NCBI GenBank assembly: GCA_038243605.1
Contig: JBBSQX010000005.1
Location: forward strand, 62,001 to 126,000
Direction: 5' to 3'
DNA length: 64,000 nt
Source: Terrimesophilobacter sp038243605
GTDB taxonomy: Bacteria; Actinomycetota; Actinomycetes; Actinomycetales; Microbacteriaceae
The stretch's first letter is position 1. The number at the start of each line of letters is the position of its first letter. Below, one piece after another: positions 50,609 through 59,926 of this stretch. Position numbers and translations under genes: made by a program. The notes below the pieces were generated by a model. The model did not search any database. It was given only the letters and a program-made list of their open reading frames with translations, and was not told the DNA's origin.

Positions 50609-52018
50609 TCAGGCAAGAATGAGAGCGAGCACCTGATCGCGAACCTGCCCCATGATGGCGGGAGATGCCCCTTCAACGTTCAAACGCAGAAGCGGTTCAG
50701 TGTTCGATGGCCGCACGTTGAACCACCAGAACTCGCCCTCCGTGGTTCCGTTCACGGTGAGCCCATCGAGTTCGTCAAAATGCCATTGCGCGAAAGCCTT
50801 CACGATGCGGGAATAGGCGGCCGGAACATCCGTAACGACCGAGTTGATTTCACCGCTCGACGCATACGGGGTGTATCGAGCCGCCATTGTCGACAGCGGT
50901 GCATCCTGCGTGCCGAACTCGGCCAAGATGTGCATGGCGGCGAGCATGCCGTTGTCGGCACCCCAAAAGTCGCGAAAGTAGTAATGGGCTGAGTGCTCTC
51001 CGCCGAAAATTGCGCCCGTGGCGGCCATCTCGTCTTTGATCAGCGAATGGCCGACACGAGTGCGCACAGGTATTGCGCCGGCCGCCCTAATCGTCTCCGC
51101 CACGACCTTTGAGGTGATCAAGTTGTGGATGACGTAGATGTCACCGTTCGCATCGTGCGCGCGCACGCGATTGATCTCCCGCAGGGCAACAACCGCGGCC
51201 ACCGCTGACGGGTTCATGGGCGCCCCGTTTTCATCAACGACGAAGCAGCGGTCTGCATCGCCATCAAACGCGAGACCGAGGTCGGCCTTGTGTGCAACGA
51301 CAGCTTTCTGCAGGTCAACGATGTTGGCTGGCTCGAGCGGGTTCGCTTCGTGGTTGGGAAAAGTTCCATCGAGCTCGAAGTAAAGGGGAATGATCTCGAG
51401 GGCAAGCTCCGGCAATCCGACGGCCGTGCCGAGCACCGCGGGCACGGTGAGCCCGCCCATGCCGTTTCCGGCATCCACAACGACACGCAGCGGCCGGAGG
51501 CCCGACAGGTCAACAAGCGTGCGAAGGTACGCGGCGTAATCGGCAAGAACATCGACTTCGCGCAACGAGCCGGGAGTGCTGTGTTCCACAATTCCGGAGG
51601 CCAAGTACTCCTTCGCCCGGTCACGAATGGCCGCAAGCCCCGTGTCGAGGCTGATTCCCCTCGCCCCAGCGCGGCTGAGTTTGATTCCGTTGTACGTCGC
51701 AGGATTGTGGCTGGCCGTAAACATCGCAGCGGGAGCATTCATGCTGCCGGAAGCGAAATAGCTCTCATCCGTCGAGCACAGTCCAATCGCGACAACGTTG
51801 CCACCCCGTGCGCGCACCCCCGCAGCAAACGCGTTGGCAAATCCTGGGGATGAATCTCTCATGTCGTGGCCGATGATCACGTCACCACCCGCCGCGCCGA
51901 TCTCATCGACAAACGCTGCACCGAGCGCCGCCACCACCTCGTCGGTGAGTTGAGAACCCACCAATCCACGAACGTCGTACGTCTTGACGAAAGCGTCTAG
52001 ATCAGGATGAGAGCTCAT
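50609..52018 (-). CDS. manB: phosphomannomutase/phosphoglucomutase
   Basis: A 469-residue alpha-D-phosphohexomutase that interconverts mannose 6- and 1-phosphate, feeding GDP-mannose. The active-site phosphoserine is in TASHNPATYNG, the Mg loop is DGDADRC, the sugar-binding loop is GGEHSAHYYF, and the phosphate-binding end is RPSNTEPLLRLN. ATG 52018 lies 6 nt after TAGCAT without a ribosome site. manA at 58689 and the gmd-like gene at 62590 use the same route. Confidence 0.94.
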   Translation of the reverse strand: MSSHPDLDAFVKTYDVRGLVGSQLTDEVVAALGAAFVDEIGAAGGDVIIGHDMRDSSPGFANAFAAGVRARGGNVVAIGLCSTDESYFASGSMNAPAAMFTASHNPATYNGIKLSRAGARGISLDTGLAAIRDRAKEYLASGIVEHSTPGSLREVDVLADYAAYLRTLVDLSGLRPLRVVVDAGNGMGGLTVPAVLGTAVGLPELALEIIPLYFELDGTFPNHEANPLEPANIVDLQKAVVAHKADLGLAFDGDADRCFVVDENGAPMNPSAVAAVVALREINRVRAHDANGDIYVIHNLITSKVVAETIRAAGAIPVRTRVGHSLIKDEMAATGAIFGGEHSAHYYFRDFWGADNGMLAAMHILAEFGTQDAPLSTMAARYTPYASSGEINSVVTDVPAAYSRIVKAFAQWHFDELDGLTVNGTTEGEFWWFNVRPSNTEPLLRLNVEGASPAIMGQVRDQVLALILA

Positions 52019-52024
52019 TCCCCA

Positions 52025-52030
52025 ATGCTA
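52025..52030 (-). promoter_or_regulatory. -10 element of manB (leaderless)
   Basis: TAGCAT on the minus strand ends 6 nt before ATG 52018. The remaining gap to 52299 holds a short hairpin (ATGGTG / CACCAT, near 52220) but no gene that I can support. Confidence 0.45.
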
Positions 52031-52299
52031 CGTGACGCAAAACTTGCCAGCCACGAGGTGCCGACATGCTCTCTGAATGAGCAACACACAGGTCATAGGA
52101 GTGAGGCTCAGAGCGTGCACTCAGCGGGCCGAGTACCGCCATCGAATCAGCGTAAACGTACGTGAGGGTCGACACCGCGACTTCATTACACGCAACTTTG
52201 CTGCACAACCGTTCGACCATGGTGATTCCACCATAGCGACCACGCGGTTCACCACTGTGGAACCCCGCCGAAGCACATGGTGGGTTCGTTAGCGCGTCG

Positions 52300-52305
52300 T
52301 AGACT
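52300..52305 (+). promoter_or_regulatory. -10 element of the Rv3259-family gene (leaderless)
   Basis: TAGACT is followed by 6 nt and then ATG 52312. No -35 or ribosome site is seen. Confidence 0.45.
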
Positions 52306-52311
52306 GGCGCT

Positions 52312-52755
52312 ATGGCTCAGGGAAACCGCTCCAAAGCTCGCGCATCCACACGCGCCAGCTCGCGAGACCGGCACGGTCGCGGCATCAGGGCCGCCGTGAC
52401 GGGGCCACGACTGCCGCTACTACGAACGCGCGCCACCATCTTCGAATCGACGGTTGCCGCAACCGCGGCCTACCTGAAAGAGCTGTGGCCTGATCAACTG
52501 ACGAACATGCGGGTAGAGATCGCTGATCTTCCCGACGATTCTTCTGACCCCGGCAGGCTACGACGATGGTCTGCCAACTCGGCCGAGCATTGCATTGTGC
52601 TGTACCGCCTGCCCATCGAGCGCCTCGCACGGCTCCACCGCAACGATGATTTACACAGGCGGATGCTGGTAGAAAGCTGCGTTTTTCGCGCTGTCGCTGA
52701 GCTCCTCGGCAAGGACCCTTGGGATCTCGCCCCTGAGCGATTCCGCCACTCCTAG
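52312..52755 (+). CDS. Rv3259-type metallopeptidase-family protein without HExxH
   Basis: A 147-residue protein. A basic N-terminus (RDRHGRGIRAAVTGP) and a domain ending CIVLYRLPIERLAR, then LVESCVFRAVAELLGKDPWDLAPERF match the pattern of the Rv3259 group, which databases often label metallopeptidase family. The canonical zinc motif HExxH is absent: ESCVFRAV stands at that place. In mycobacteria the gene lies between manB-type genes and whiB2, as here. Confidence 0.72.
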   Translation: MAQGNRSKARASTRASSRDRHGRGIRAAVTGPRLPLLRTRATIFESTVAATAAYLKELWPDQLTNMRVEIADLPDDSSDPGRLRRWSANSAEHCIVLYRLPIERLARLHRNDDLHRRMLVESCVFRAVAELLGKDPWDLAPERFRHS

Positions 52756-52832
52756 ACGGGTGTCGTTCACGGCAGGCATCGTCTTAGATCGGCATCGTCC
52801 CGGGCAGGCATCGTCCTCGATCAATGCTGGTG

Positions 52833-54410
52833 CTAGCCGTACTGGTTGAACACCGTGACGGCCTGTGAGCCGCGATCAGGTGGGCTCACAGCAAAACCCG
52901 CGAGCGCCCCGGTTCCGAGGTACGACACTGAGAGCCGCAACGCGTCGAAACCGCCCACACGGTAACTCGCATCCTTGGCCACCGGCACAGCAAGTGTTTC
53001 GCCAGCCGGAACCGTGACGGTCGTTCCCGCGCCCTTCGTGCCATCGATCGTGACCACAGCATCGCTGCTCTCAACATTTGCCAGGTGAAGTATCGGTGAG
53101 GGGCCCGCGGCAACGCTCACGAGCGAGTTCGAGGTGAGCGCAGGCGCGCCAACAAACCAGGCAAAATCGGTGGCCACAATGCTTTCCGGGGCGGGAGCAA
53201 CCTGGTCGGCACCGGGTGCGGGAGCAGGAACAGCGCCATCCAATGTCACCGTCGAGGTACGCACTGCTGCCACCGCCGGCCGATCACTCGACACTGACAT
53301 TGTCCAAGATCCGTCGGTGAACTCTCCAAGCGGAAAATCGCTGACGACTCCGCCCTGCACCTCAAATACGGAGGAGTGCGCGGGGGCAGAACCGTCTTCT
53401 GGCAATGCTGAGATGGTAATCTCAGCAGGCCCAGAACCAGGAACGAGCACCCGCAGTACACCGGCAAGGTCACCGTAGCCGTTGATAGTGCTCGCCGACG
53501 TGACAGTTTTCTGACCGGCGATCACCACGCCAGGGATGACAGTCAACTTTGCCGGATCGGTGCTGGCCGCGACCACGTCTACGCCACCAGGGGTCAGCGT
53601 TCGCACAATCGACTGCTGCAGCGTGGCGGTGACTTGGCCGCCGATGCTCTCAACGTGGATGACCGGGCTTGTGAGCCCCGGCGCAAAGCCGGCAAGCGAA
53701 AGTACGCGACGGCCACCGGGCGGTACGACAATGCCTTCTGTGCCCGCGGCATCCACTCGACCCGTCTCGGAATAGATGGTCAGCTTCACCGTGGAATTGA
53801 CCTTGCTCGGATTATTGAGCGACAGCAGCGTCGTTCGGCCGGTCACCGTTGACCCGCCGACAAGCCAGCTTTCCGTGCTCGGCTTAATGCACTCGCTGAC
53901 GGCCAAGCCGGTCATGTCGGCTGAGGCGACCAGCTGCGACTGGCTTCCCGCGAGAACCCCGGGAACATCTCCTGGTGGTGGAGGAGGCAACAACAGTCGC
54001 TGCGAGGGAGTGTTCTTCTGGTTCTCTGTGGCATCCATATTCTCGAGGCCCGGAGTTCCCAGAGTCGCCGCTCGCGTGACATCCACTGTGCCGAGCGACA
54101 TCGCCGTCGTGGCATCCTGCCCCGTCTCGTCCCCCAGCTGCAGCACGGGTCCAGCGCAGATACGCTGCTGGGTTGCCGCGACAGGTGCGACCACCATTGA
54201 TGTTGCGCCAACCCCAAACTGAGGCAGTGGAATCAGGGTCGCCACCACAATACTGACGCCGGCGATGCCCACCCCGATGAGACCAGCAACGCCGCGAGCG
54301 CCGATCATTGCCAGCCGGCGCGCTATCCCCGTTCTGGCCGTGCGTCCTTCGACTGCCAGCGCGGGAGTCGCCTCGGATGAATCAGGTGTGTCTTGCTTTT
54401 TCTTAGCCAT
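52833..54410 (-). CDS. DUF5719 family secreted or membrane-anchored protein
   Basis: A 525-residue protein. A cytoplasmic basic start (MAKKKQDTPD) precedes one helix at about 35-60 (GVAGLIGVGIAGVSIVVATL) and a long extracytoplasmic beta-rich part (repeated TVTVPAGETLAVPV-like blocks). It fits DUF5719, usually encoded next to the large GT2 protein and whiB2 in actinobacteria. Its start overlaps the GT2 gene by 8 nt, and GAGG lies 6 nt before ATG 54410. Function unknown, probably envelope. Confidence 0.85.
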   Translation of the reverse strand: MAKKKQDTPDSSEATPALAVEGRTARTGIARRLAMIGARGVAGLIGVGIAGVSIVVATLIPLPQFGVGATSMVVAPVAATQQRICAGPVLQLGDETGQDATTAMSLGTVDVTRAATLGTPGLENMDATENQKNTPSQRLLLPPPPPGDVPGVLAGSQSQLVASADMTGLAVSECIKPSTESWLVGGSTVTGRTTLLSLNNPSKVNSTVKLTIYSETGRVDAAGTEGIVVPPGGRRVLSLAGFAPGLTSPVIHVESIGGQVTATLQQSIVRTLTPGGVDVVAASTDPAKLTVIPGVVIAGQKTVTSASTINGYGDLAGVLRVLVPGSGPAEITISALPEDGSAPAHSSVFEVQGGVVSDFPLGEFTDGSWTMSVSSDRPAVAAVRTSTVTLDGAVPAPAPGADQVAPAPESIVATDFAWFVGAPALTSNSLVSVAAGPSPILHLANVESSDAVVTIDGTKGAGTTVTVPAGETLAVPVAKDASYRVGGFDALRLSVSYLGTGALAGFAVSPPDRGSQAVTVFNQYG

Positions 54411-57258
54411 TGTCATCCTCGATGAAAGTACCAGCCGGCTCTTCAGCGGGCCCGGATGCTTGCGGCTTGCGAGGCCGACCGCCGATGGGGATGGCGAGCA
54501 GAGCCGTCACCCCGAAGACGACGCCCAGCAGCACGAGGTACCACGTTCCCAGCGTGTGCTGGAATGCGCTGATGTTCACACCTGGGGCCGTCGTTTCTCC
54601 GTCAAACCTCCACAGCAGCCCTTTGGACGTTGTTCCTACAGGTGAGAGAGTCTCGTTGGCGTCCAAGGACCGCACGGTGCTGCGATAGGTTTCGTCATCA
54701 TCGCTGCTCTTGGTCACGACCACAAACGAAACTCCCAAGGCATCAAGCTCAGAGGCGTAATCGAATCCGCTTCGCGTCGCGAGGTTGCCCGCCAGTACGG
54801 CGAGACGTTGATCGATGTCGTTAGGTGCGGGTTTGGTGCTCACCAGCGTCGACTGGTCGTCGAGGCCAGCGCCCAGCCCGCGCTCCAACCGAACACTAAT
54901 TCCCGCATCCCCCTGCGACGTGATGAGAAGAGTGCCAACGGCGGGGGAACCGGATGCCTGCGCGCCGACAAGGGCAGGAAGGATACGCCCATCCGACGGT
55001 TGCACCAGCGAGGATCCGATAAAGAACGCACCCAGCATGGGAATGGCGAGCGCCACGGCGGTGAGAGCTGTCAGCACAGATACCGGCCCTGCCGCGCGCC
55101 GCAAACCCTCGAGGGCGAGACACGCAGCGCCAATGAGGCCCAACCACAGGAGGCTGAGACCCGCGCCCGCCCACACGGTTACCGGTGCATCACCAACCGC
55201 CCCAACTTGCACCATCGAACTGAAAACCGATGTGGAATAGCCTAGAAGCGCCACCAGCAACATCGGAACAGCCCGCGCAGCGCCCGGCAAGAACAACGAC
55301 AGCAGCGCCAGAACGCCCAACGGCGCCAGTAACCCGCTGACCAGTACCGGCACGGCGAGCCCTTGCATCGCGCTGGCTTGCTCAGAAAGCCCAGACAGCG
55401 CAGCAGGCCAACCGTGCAGGGTTCCGGTGGCATCGCCGAGCGCAAGCTGCCAACCGGATGCGTGTGCATGGGCGACGGGTACGCCAGGGTCGGCGAACAG
55501 CCCAAGCGGGTTACCAAGGAGTACCTGCTGCACAATCAGTGGAGCAAAGAGCACCAGAGCAGGAACAGGAATCGCAATGCTTCGATGCATCTTCGTGGGC
55601 CGCGCGACCAACAGCACAACAAACAGCAGCACAAGCGCGGGAACGAGGGAGGGCGCTCCGGCCGCAACCGCAGCGAAAAGAAGTGCAGCGGCCGCGCCCG
55701 AAGCCCACGAGCGCGCGGCCCCCATGGCCGTCAAGACGAGCCACGGAAGCAGAATGTGGGCGATCACAGCGCCGAGGTGCCCGCTGGTAAGAGACGAGAG
55801 AAGCGGTGGCGCACACGCCCAGAGCAGCGCGGCAAGAGTGGGAACCCACTGAGATCGACTAAATCGGCGAGCCGCGAACCATGCGCCGAGCGCCGAAAGG
55901 GGCAGCGCGATCAGGTACAACAGCACCACCGACCACGTGGGAGACCACCATGTCATCGTGCCGAGAGTCGCAAGAACCACGGCGAACGGGTCGGCTGCCC
56001 CAAACATCCCGCTTCCGATGTGGCGCCATCCGAGCCCAATATTCGACCACAGTTCGGCGACGCCGTGAGTGATGGGGCGAAGCCCACCACCGCTGAGAGA
56101 ATTCGCGTCTAAGAGTGCCCCGTACGCCAGCACCCCTATGAGGCCGACCAGGAGCACCACCCACATTCCTCCGTGAGCAATGAAGCCGGCCCTCGTGTCG
56201 CTGCGCGCGAAGGCGCGAGAGGATGCAGCATCGGCGTCGATGAGCTCTGCCTCTCGAGCTTGCATGCGACGTTCACGAACCTCGGACACTGGCATGCGCA
56301 GAGAAGCTATTGCCGCCCAGCCCAGTTTTCGACCGCGTCGCAAGTTTTTTCGTGCAGCGCCTATGCCGCCGGAGAACGCAACAGCAAAGGCAGCGCTGAT
56401 CTCGCCACCGATCACCCCAGGGTGCTTACCGATGAGGTCACCAATGGATCGAATCACGGCCAGGGGCATAAGTGAGAGCCAATGAAAGACAAGGGCCCAG
56501 GCTGGCGAGTACACGAGGCGGCGATGCAACTGCGCCGCACGGGCAAGACGAAAGGTGCGCCCTGGCGACGATGAGCCGCGATCGAAAAGTTCGGGCCCGC
56601 CCCCGCTCAAGACGCGAGCTTCTGGCACCACGATGACGCGATACCCGGCAAGCCGCGCACGAATCGAAAAATCAAGCGACGCGTCAATGTTTGGCAGACC
56701 AGGATCGAACCCACCGAGCGCCTTCCAGAGCGAACGCCGCACGAGCATCCCGGAGGCTGAAACGGCAAGCACGTCATCTTGTCTGTCATGCTGCGCCTGG
56801 TCGAGTTCATCAGAAACGAGCGGCACGGTTGCCCCGAAACGGCTAACCGTGTGGCCAAACTCGGAGATTTTGGTGGGATCCCGGCGCGACATGAGCTTTG
56901 GCCCTGCGATGCCCACTGAAGGGGCAATCTCCACAGCACCAAGAAGTTTCGCTAAGGCATCCGGCGCAGGAGCATTGTCGTGACCAAGCAGCCATAGCCA
57001 CTCAGATTCTGATTCGGCGGCCGGCGCAAACTGCAGTGCGTGGGCAACAGCCTTGCCGAATGATGTGCCGTCACGCACGGTGAGAACCTGTGTTGCCGCC
57101 GCCGCCGCGAGCGCCGACTTTTCGACAGCGCCAGAAGAAATATCCACCGCCAAGGTGACATCTGGGGCTCTGGTTTGGGCCTCAAGGTCACTGAGGGTCC
57201 GTTCGAGATCTTCGGCTCCCGAGCGGGCGACGAGAATCGCGACGACCCTAGGCTGCAT
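54403..57258 (-). CDS. large GT2 glycosyltransferase membrane protein
   Basis: A 951-residue protein. A family 2 glycosyltransferase domain (1-310) has GTSFGKAVAHAL, WLWLLGHDNAPAPDAL (donor-metal region), SGMLVRRSLWKALGGFDPGL and an LDFSIRARLAG block. It is followed by about twelve membrane helices and an outside domain near 750-900, ending in one more helix and a basic tail. It probably builds a surface glycan or envelope polymer. ATG 57258 lies 7 nt after TAGTTT, which overlaps the whiB2 stop. Confidence 0.88.
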   Translation of the reverse strand: MQPRVVAILVARSGAEDLERTLSDLEAQTRAPDVTLAVDISSGAVEKSALAAAAATQVLTVRDGTSFGKAVAHALQFAPAAESESEWLWLLGHDNAPAPDALAKLLGAVEIAPSVGIAGPKLMSRRDPTKISEFGHTVSRFGATVPLVSDELDQAQHDRQDDVLAVSASGMLVRRSLWKALGGFDPGLPNIDASLDFSIRARLAGYRVIVVPEARVLSGGGPELFDRGSSSPGRTFRLARAAQLHRRLVYSPAWALVFHWLSLMPLAVIRSIGDLIGKHPGVIGGEISAAFAVAFSGGIGAARKNLRRGRKLGWAAIASLRMPVSEVRERRMQAREAELIDADAASSRAFARSDTRAGFIAHGGMWVVLLVGLIGVLAYGALLDANSLSGGGLRPITHGVAELWSNIGLGWRHIGSGMFGAADPFAVVLATLGTMTWWSPTWSVVLLYLIALPLSALGAWFAARRFSRSQWVPTLAALLWACAPPLLSSLTSGHLGAVIAHILLPWLVLTAMGAARSWASGAAAALLFAAVAAGAPSLVPALVLLFVVLLVARPTKMHRSIAIPVPALVLFAPLIVQQVLLGNPLGLFADPGVPVAHAHASGWQLALGDATGTLHGWPAALSGLSEQASAMQGLAVPVLVSGLLAPLGVLALLSLFLPGAARAVPMLLVALLGYSTSVFSSMVQVGAVGDAPVTVWAGAGLSLLWLGLIGAACLALEGLRRAAGPVSVLTALTAVALAIPMLGAFFIGSSLVQPSDGRILPALVGAQASGSPAVGTLLITSQGDAGISVRLERGLGAGLDDQSTLVSTKPAPNDIDQRLAVLAGNLATRSGFDYASELDALGVSFVVVTKSSDDDETYRSTVRSLDANETLSPVGTTSKGLLWRFDGETTAPGVNISAFQHTLGTWYLVLLGVVFGVTALLAIPIGGRPRKPQASGPAEEPAGTFIEDDNG

Positions 57259-57265
57259 TCACAAC

Positions 57266-57271
57266 AAACTA
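57266..57271 (-). promoter_or_regulatory. -10 element of the GT2 gene (leaderless)
   Basis: TAGTTT, overlapping the whiB2 stop codon, ends 7 nt before ATG 57258. The GT2 gene may be transcribed both from here and with whiB2. Confidence 0.35.
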
Positions 57272-57589
57272 CGCTTGCTTACGCAACTTGCGACGTTCTC
57301 TCTCGGAGAGTCCGCCCCAAATGCCAAAACGCTCATCATTCTGCAGTGCATATTCAAGACACTGTGCGCGCACTTCGCAGCTGGCGCAAATCTTCTTCGC
57401 GTCTCGAGTGGAGCCGCCCTTTTCAGGAAAGAACGCCTCTGGGTCTGTTTGTGCGCACAACGCATCAGACTGCCACGCGAGCGCATTGTCTTCTTCGGTC
57501 GATCGCTGACGGACGCCGGGAACCCCGAGAAGAATCGGATCAACAAACCAGTTGTCGGGGACTCCGCCGCGATGATCTGAAATCGCCAT
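57269..57589 (-). CDS. whiB2: WhiB-family regulator (WhiB2/WhmD type)
   Basis: A 106-residue WhiB protein. The [4Fe-4S] cysteines are at 45, 68, 71 and 77, GIWGG at 89-93, and a basic end RRKLRKQA. WhiB2/WhmD controls septation and division in mycobacteria and Streptomyces (WhiB). The long N-terminus of about 40 residues before the first Cys and the neighbouring manA, manB and GT genes favour WhiB2. GAGG lies about 8 nt before ATG 57589, and a near-consensus promoter stands upstream. Confidence 0.92.
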   Translation of the reverse strand: MAISDHRGGVPDNWFVDPILLGVPGVRQRSTEEDNALAWQSDALCAQTDPEAFFPEKGGSTRDAKKICASCEVRAQCLEYALQNDERFGIWGGLSERERRKLRKQA

Positions 57590-57642
57590 AGCATATCCTC
57601 CCCGGTTAGAACTGGCGCGACGTGCGCGAGTTGCTTCTGCTA

Positions 57643-57671
57643 ATTACACCCGTGTAGTTCGCTCAGGTCAA
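57643..57671 (-). promoter_or_regulatory. whiB2 promoter
   Basis: Minus strand: -35 TTGACC (57666-57671), a 17-nt spacer, -10 TGTAAT (57643-57648). This is the best sigma-70-type promoter I found in the window. It predicts a leader of about 47 nt. The arms TACAC and GTGTA, 2 nt apart, overlap the -10 and could be an operator. Confidence 0.65.
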
Positions 57672-57695
57672 GTCGCAAATCGTAAACCCTCGATA

Positions 57696-58661
57696 TCAAC
57701 TTGAAGGTTCACGGCGCGCCGTCCACGCGCTTTTTACCATCTCTGAGAGCGAAAACCGCGCCACCCATTGCAAATCACGCCTCGCCAACTCGCCAGACGC
57801 AACGATCCTTGCCGGGTCACCATGTCGGCGAATCCCCACTTCGGGGGTGAACCGAATGTCTGTGACCTCAGCCACCGTGCGCATGATCTCCGCCACCGAC
57901 GAACCAGTACCACTGCCAAGGTTGTATGTCGCCTCCACAGACGCGCCTGACTCTAAACGCTGCGCTGCGACGACATGAGCGGCAGCGACATCCGCTACGT
58001 GCACGTAATCACGCACGCACGTGCCATCGGGAGTGGGATAGTCATCGCCGTGGATGCGTGGGCACTCCCCCGCGACCAGTGCATCGAAAATTAGTGGAAA
58101 AAGATTGTGCGGGCTCACGTCAAAAACATGAGGAAGCCCAGAACCGACAACATTGAAATACCGCAAACTCGTATGCGCAAGCGCTGAAGAACGCGCAACA
58201 TCAGCCAGCAGCCATTCCCCAATCAGTTTTGACTCACCGTAGGGAGATGCCGGCCTCGTCGGCGTATCTTCGGTCACCTGATCAACGTCAGGGGTTCCGT
58301 ACACCGCAGCACTCGATGAAAAGACGATGCACGTTACACCGCTCGTTTTCATCGCGCCAAGCAGCGCAAGGGTGCCAGACACATTCTGTTCGTAAGTGTG
58401 AAGCGGCCGCTCAACGGAAACGCCCGCATATTTGAACCCGGCCACGTGAATAACACCGGTCACGTTATAGCGCGTCATTACCCCGGCGAGCGCGTGTTGG
58501 TCGAGAATATCGCCGCGCTCGAAATGTGCACCGCGCGGGATGAACTCCTCGCGCCCAGTCGAGAGATTGTCGAACACGACAACGGGCATCTCCGCGCCAA
58601 CCAACGCAGCAACAATATGAGAACCGATGTAGCCAGCGCCGCCGGTGACAAGCCAAGTCAT
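57696..58661 (-). CDS. galE: UDP-glucose 4-epimerase
   Basis: A 321-residue SDR enzyme that interconverts UDP-glucose and UDP-galactose. The NAD motif is GGAGYIGS (7-14), the catalytic pair is in SPYGESK (Tyr and Lys), and DDYPTPDGTCVRDYVHV and LGSGTGSSVAEI are typical. ATG 58661 lies 6 nt after TAGCAT. It supplies UDP-galactose for the envelope glycans made nearby; the next gene upstream is manA, 27 nt away. Confidence 0.93.
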   Translation of the reverse strand: MTWLVTGGAGYIGSHIVAALVGAEMPVVVFDNLSTGREEFIPRGAHFERGDILDQHALAGVMTRYNVTGVIHVAGFKYAGVSVERPLHTYEQNVSGTLALLGAMKTSGVTCIVFSSSAAVYGTPDVDQVTEDTPTRPASPYGESKLIGEWLLADVARSSALAHTSLRYFNVVGSGLPHVFDVSPHNLFPLIFDALVAGECPRIHGDDYPTPDGTCVRDYVHVADVAAAHVVAAQRLESGASVEATYNLGSGTGSSVAEIMRTVAEVTDIRFTPEVGIRRHGDPARIVASGELARRDLQWVARFSLSEMVKSAWTARREPSS

Positions 58662-58667
58662 GCGCTA

Positions 58668-58673
58668 ATGCTA
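58668..58673 (-). promoter_or_regulatory. -10 element of galE (leaderless)
   Basis: TAGCAT on the minus strand ends 6 nt before ATG 58661, in the 27-bp gap after manA. galE may be both read through from manA and started here. Confidence 0.4.
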
Positions 58674-58688
58674 TTGCGTGTCCATCGC

Positions 58689-59861
58689 TTACGGCGTCGT
58701 CGCGAAATAAATCTCACCGTGACCGCTCGTCGACACACTCTCCTCGTCGGGGGTGATGAACACGGATTCCCCTCGAGAAATTGTGACCGACGATTTTGCT
58801 CCCGACAGATGGAGAGAACCCGAAACGCACAAGCCGATCGCCGGACCGGTGAGCGAAATCTCCGCATCGTTTGTGATTCGAGCAAGCGCGAAATCGTCGA
58901 CGGGAGGACGATAAAACTGAACGCGCGGCGATGGGCGCTCTGCAGTCAACCTCGGCGCAGGTCCACTCGTAAAATCCACTACGCGCAGAAGCTCGTGCAC
59001 ATCTACGTGCTTGCCGGTGAGACCGCCCCGCAGCACATTGTCTGATGCGGTCATCACCTCGATGCCAACGCCTTCAAGGTAGGCGTGGATGTTGCCAGCA
59101 GGTAGATACAGCGCATCCCCCCTGCTGAGCGTGACGCGGTTGAGGAGAAGAGCACACACGATCCCAGGATCACCCGGGTAGGCGGCGACCAAGCGCTGCA
59201 CCGTGTCCACGGCGTCGCGCGCAACACTGCTCCCACCGTGCAGCAGGGGCTCGCCGTCACCACCCTGTGTGGCCACATGCGCTGCAAGTTGTGTAACAAG
59301 TGAATCAACCTCGGTGCCGCCACGAACGAGCCACGCGAACAGTTCAGGTAGGTCGTCAAGCCTCGTCACGAGCCCCGCGAGGCCGAGGGCCGTCAGCACC
59401 TCAGCGGCCTCCGCTGAGGGCCTGAAGCCGCACAACGCCTCAAACTTCTCGCTGACGGCCACAATGATTTCTGGCTTCGAGTACTCGTCACGATAATTAC
59501 GATGCGGGGCGTCTAAGGGGATTCCGAGCGCGTTCTCACGAGCGAAACCTTCGCGCGCCTGCTCCGCCGTTGGGTGAGCCTGAAGGGACAGCGGGCCAGC
59601 CGCCGCAAGCACCTTGAGAAGGAACGGCAGCCGGCGTCGTGCACCCAGTGAGGCGACCGGGTCGCTTGCGATCCACTCCAGAAGATTCGCCGCACCACCG
59701 ACAACGCTCGGCTCAACAATGCGTGATGGAGCGCCATCATGCGCACCCAGCCACAGTTCAGCCTCCGGAGCACCGGAGGGCGTAGTGCCGAGCAGCTCGG
59801 AAATGGCGGTGCGCGAACCCCACGCGTAATCACGCGAGGTATTAGCGATGGCCACGAACAT
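58689..59861 (-). CDS. manA: mannose-6-phosphate isomerase, class I
   Basis: A 390-residue zinc enzyme that converts fructose 6-phosphate to mannose 6-phosphate. Seen are the zinc ligands in SLQAHPTAEQA, HRNYRDEYSKPEIIVAV-type residues (as YRDEYSKPEI), FCGFRP-like LCGFRPSAEA and the C-terminal PAGNIHAYLEG. A strong ribosome site, AAAGGGGG, precedes ATG 59861. With manB and the gmd-like gene it feeds GDP-mannose. Confidence 0.93.
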   Translation of the reverse strand: MFVAIANTSRDYAWGSRTAISELLGTTPSGAPEAELWLGAHDGAPSRIVEPSVVGGAANLLEWIASDPVASLGARRRLPFLLKVLAAAGPLSLQAHPTAEQAREGFARENALGIPLDAPHRNYRDEYSKPEIIVAVSEKFEALCGFRPSAEAAEVLTALGLAGLVTRLDDLPELFAWLVRGGTEVDSLVTQLAAHVATQGGDGEPLLHGGSSVARDAVDTVQRLVAAYPGDPGIVCALLLNRVTLSRGDALYLPAGNIHAYLEGVGIEVMTASDNVLRGGLTGKHVDVHELLRVVDFTSGPAPRLTAERPSPRVQFYRPPVDDFALARITNDAEISLTGPAIGLCVSGSLHLSGAKSSVTISRGESVFITPDEESVSTSGHGEIYFATTP

Positions 59862-59926
59862 TTGACCCCCTTTGCGTTGCCGCTCGCATCACGCTATCAA
59901 GTACGCCCGCACAGCACCGACCGAAT

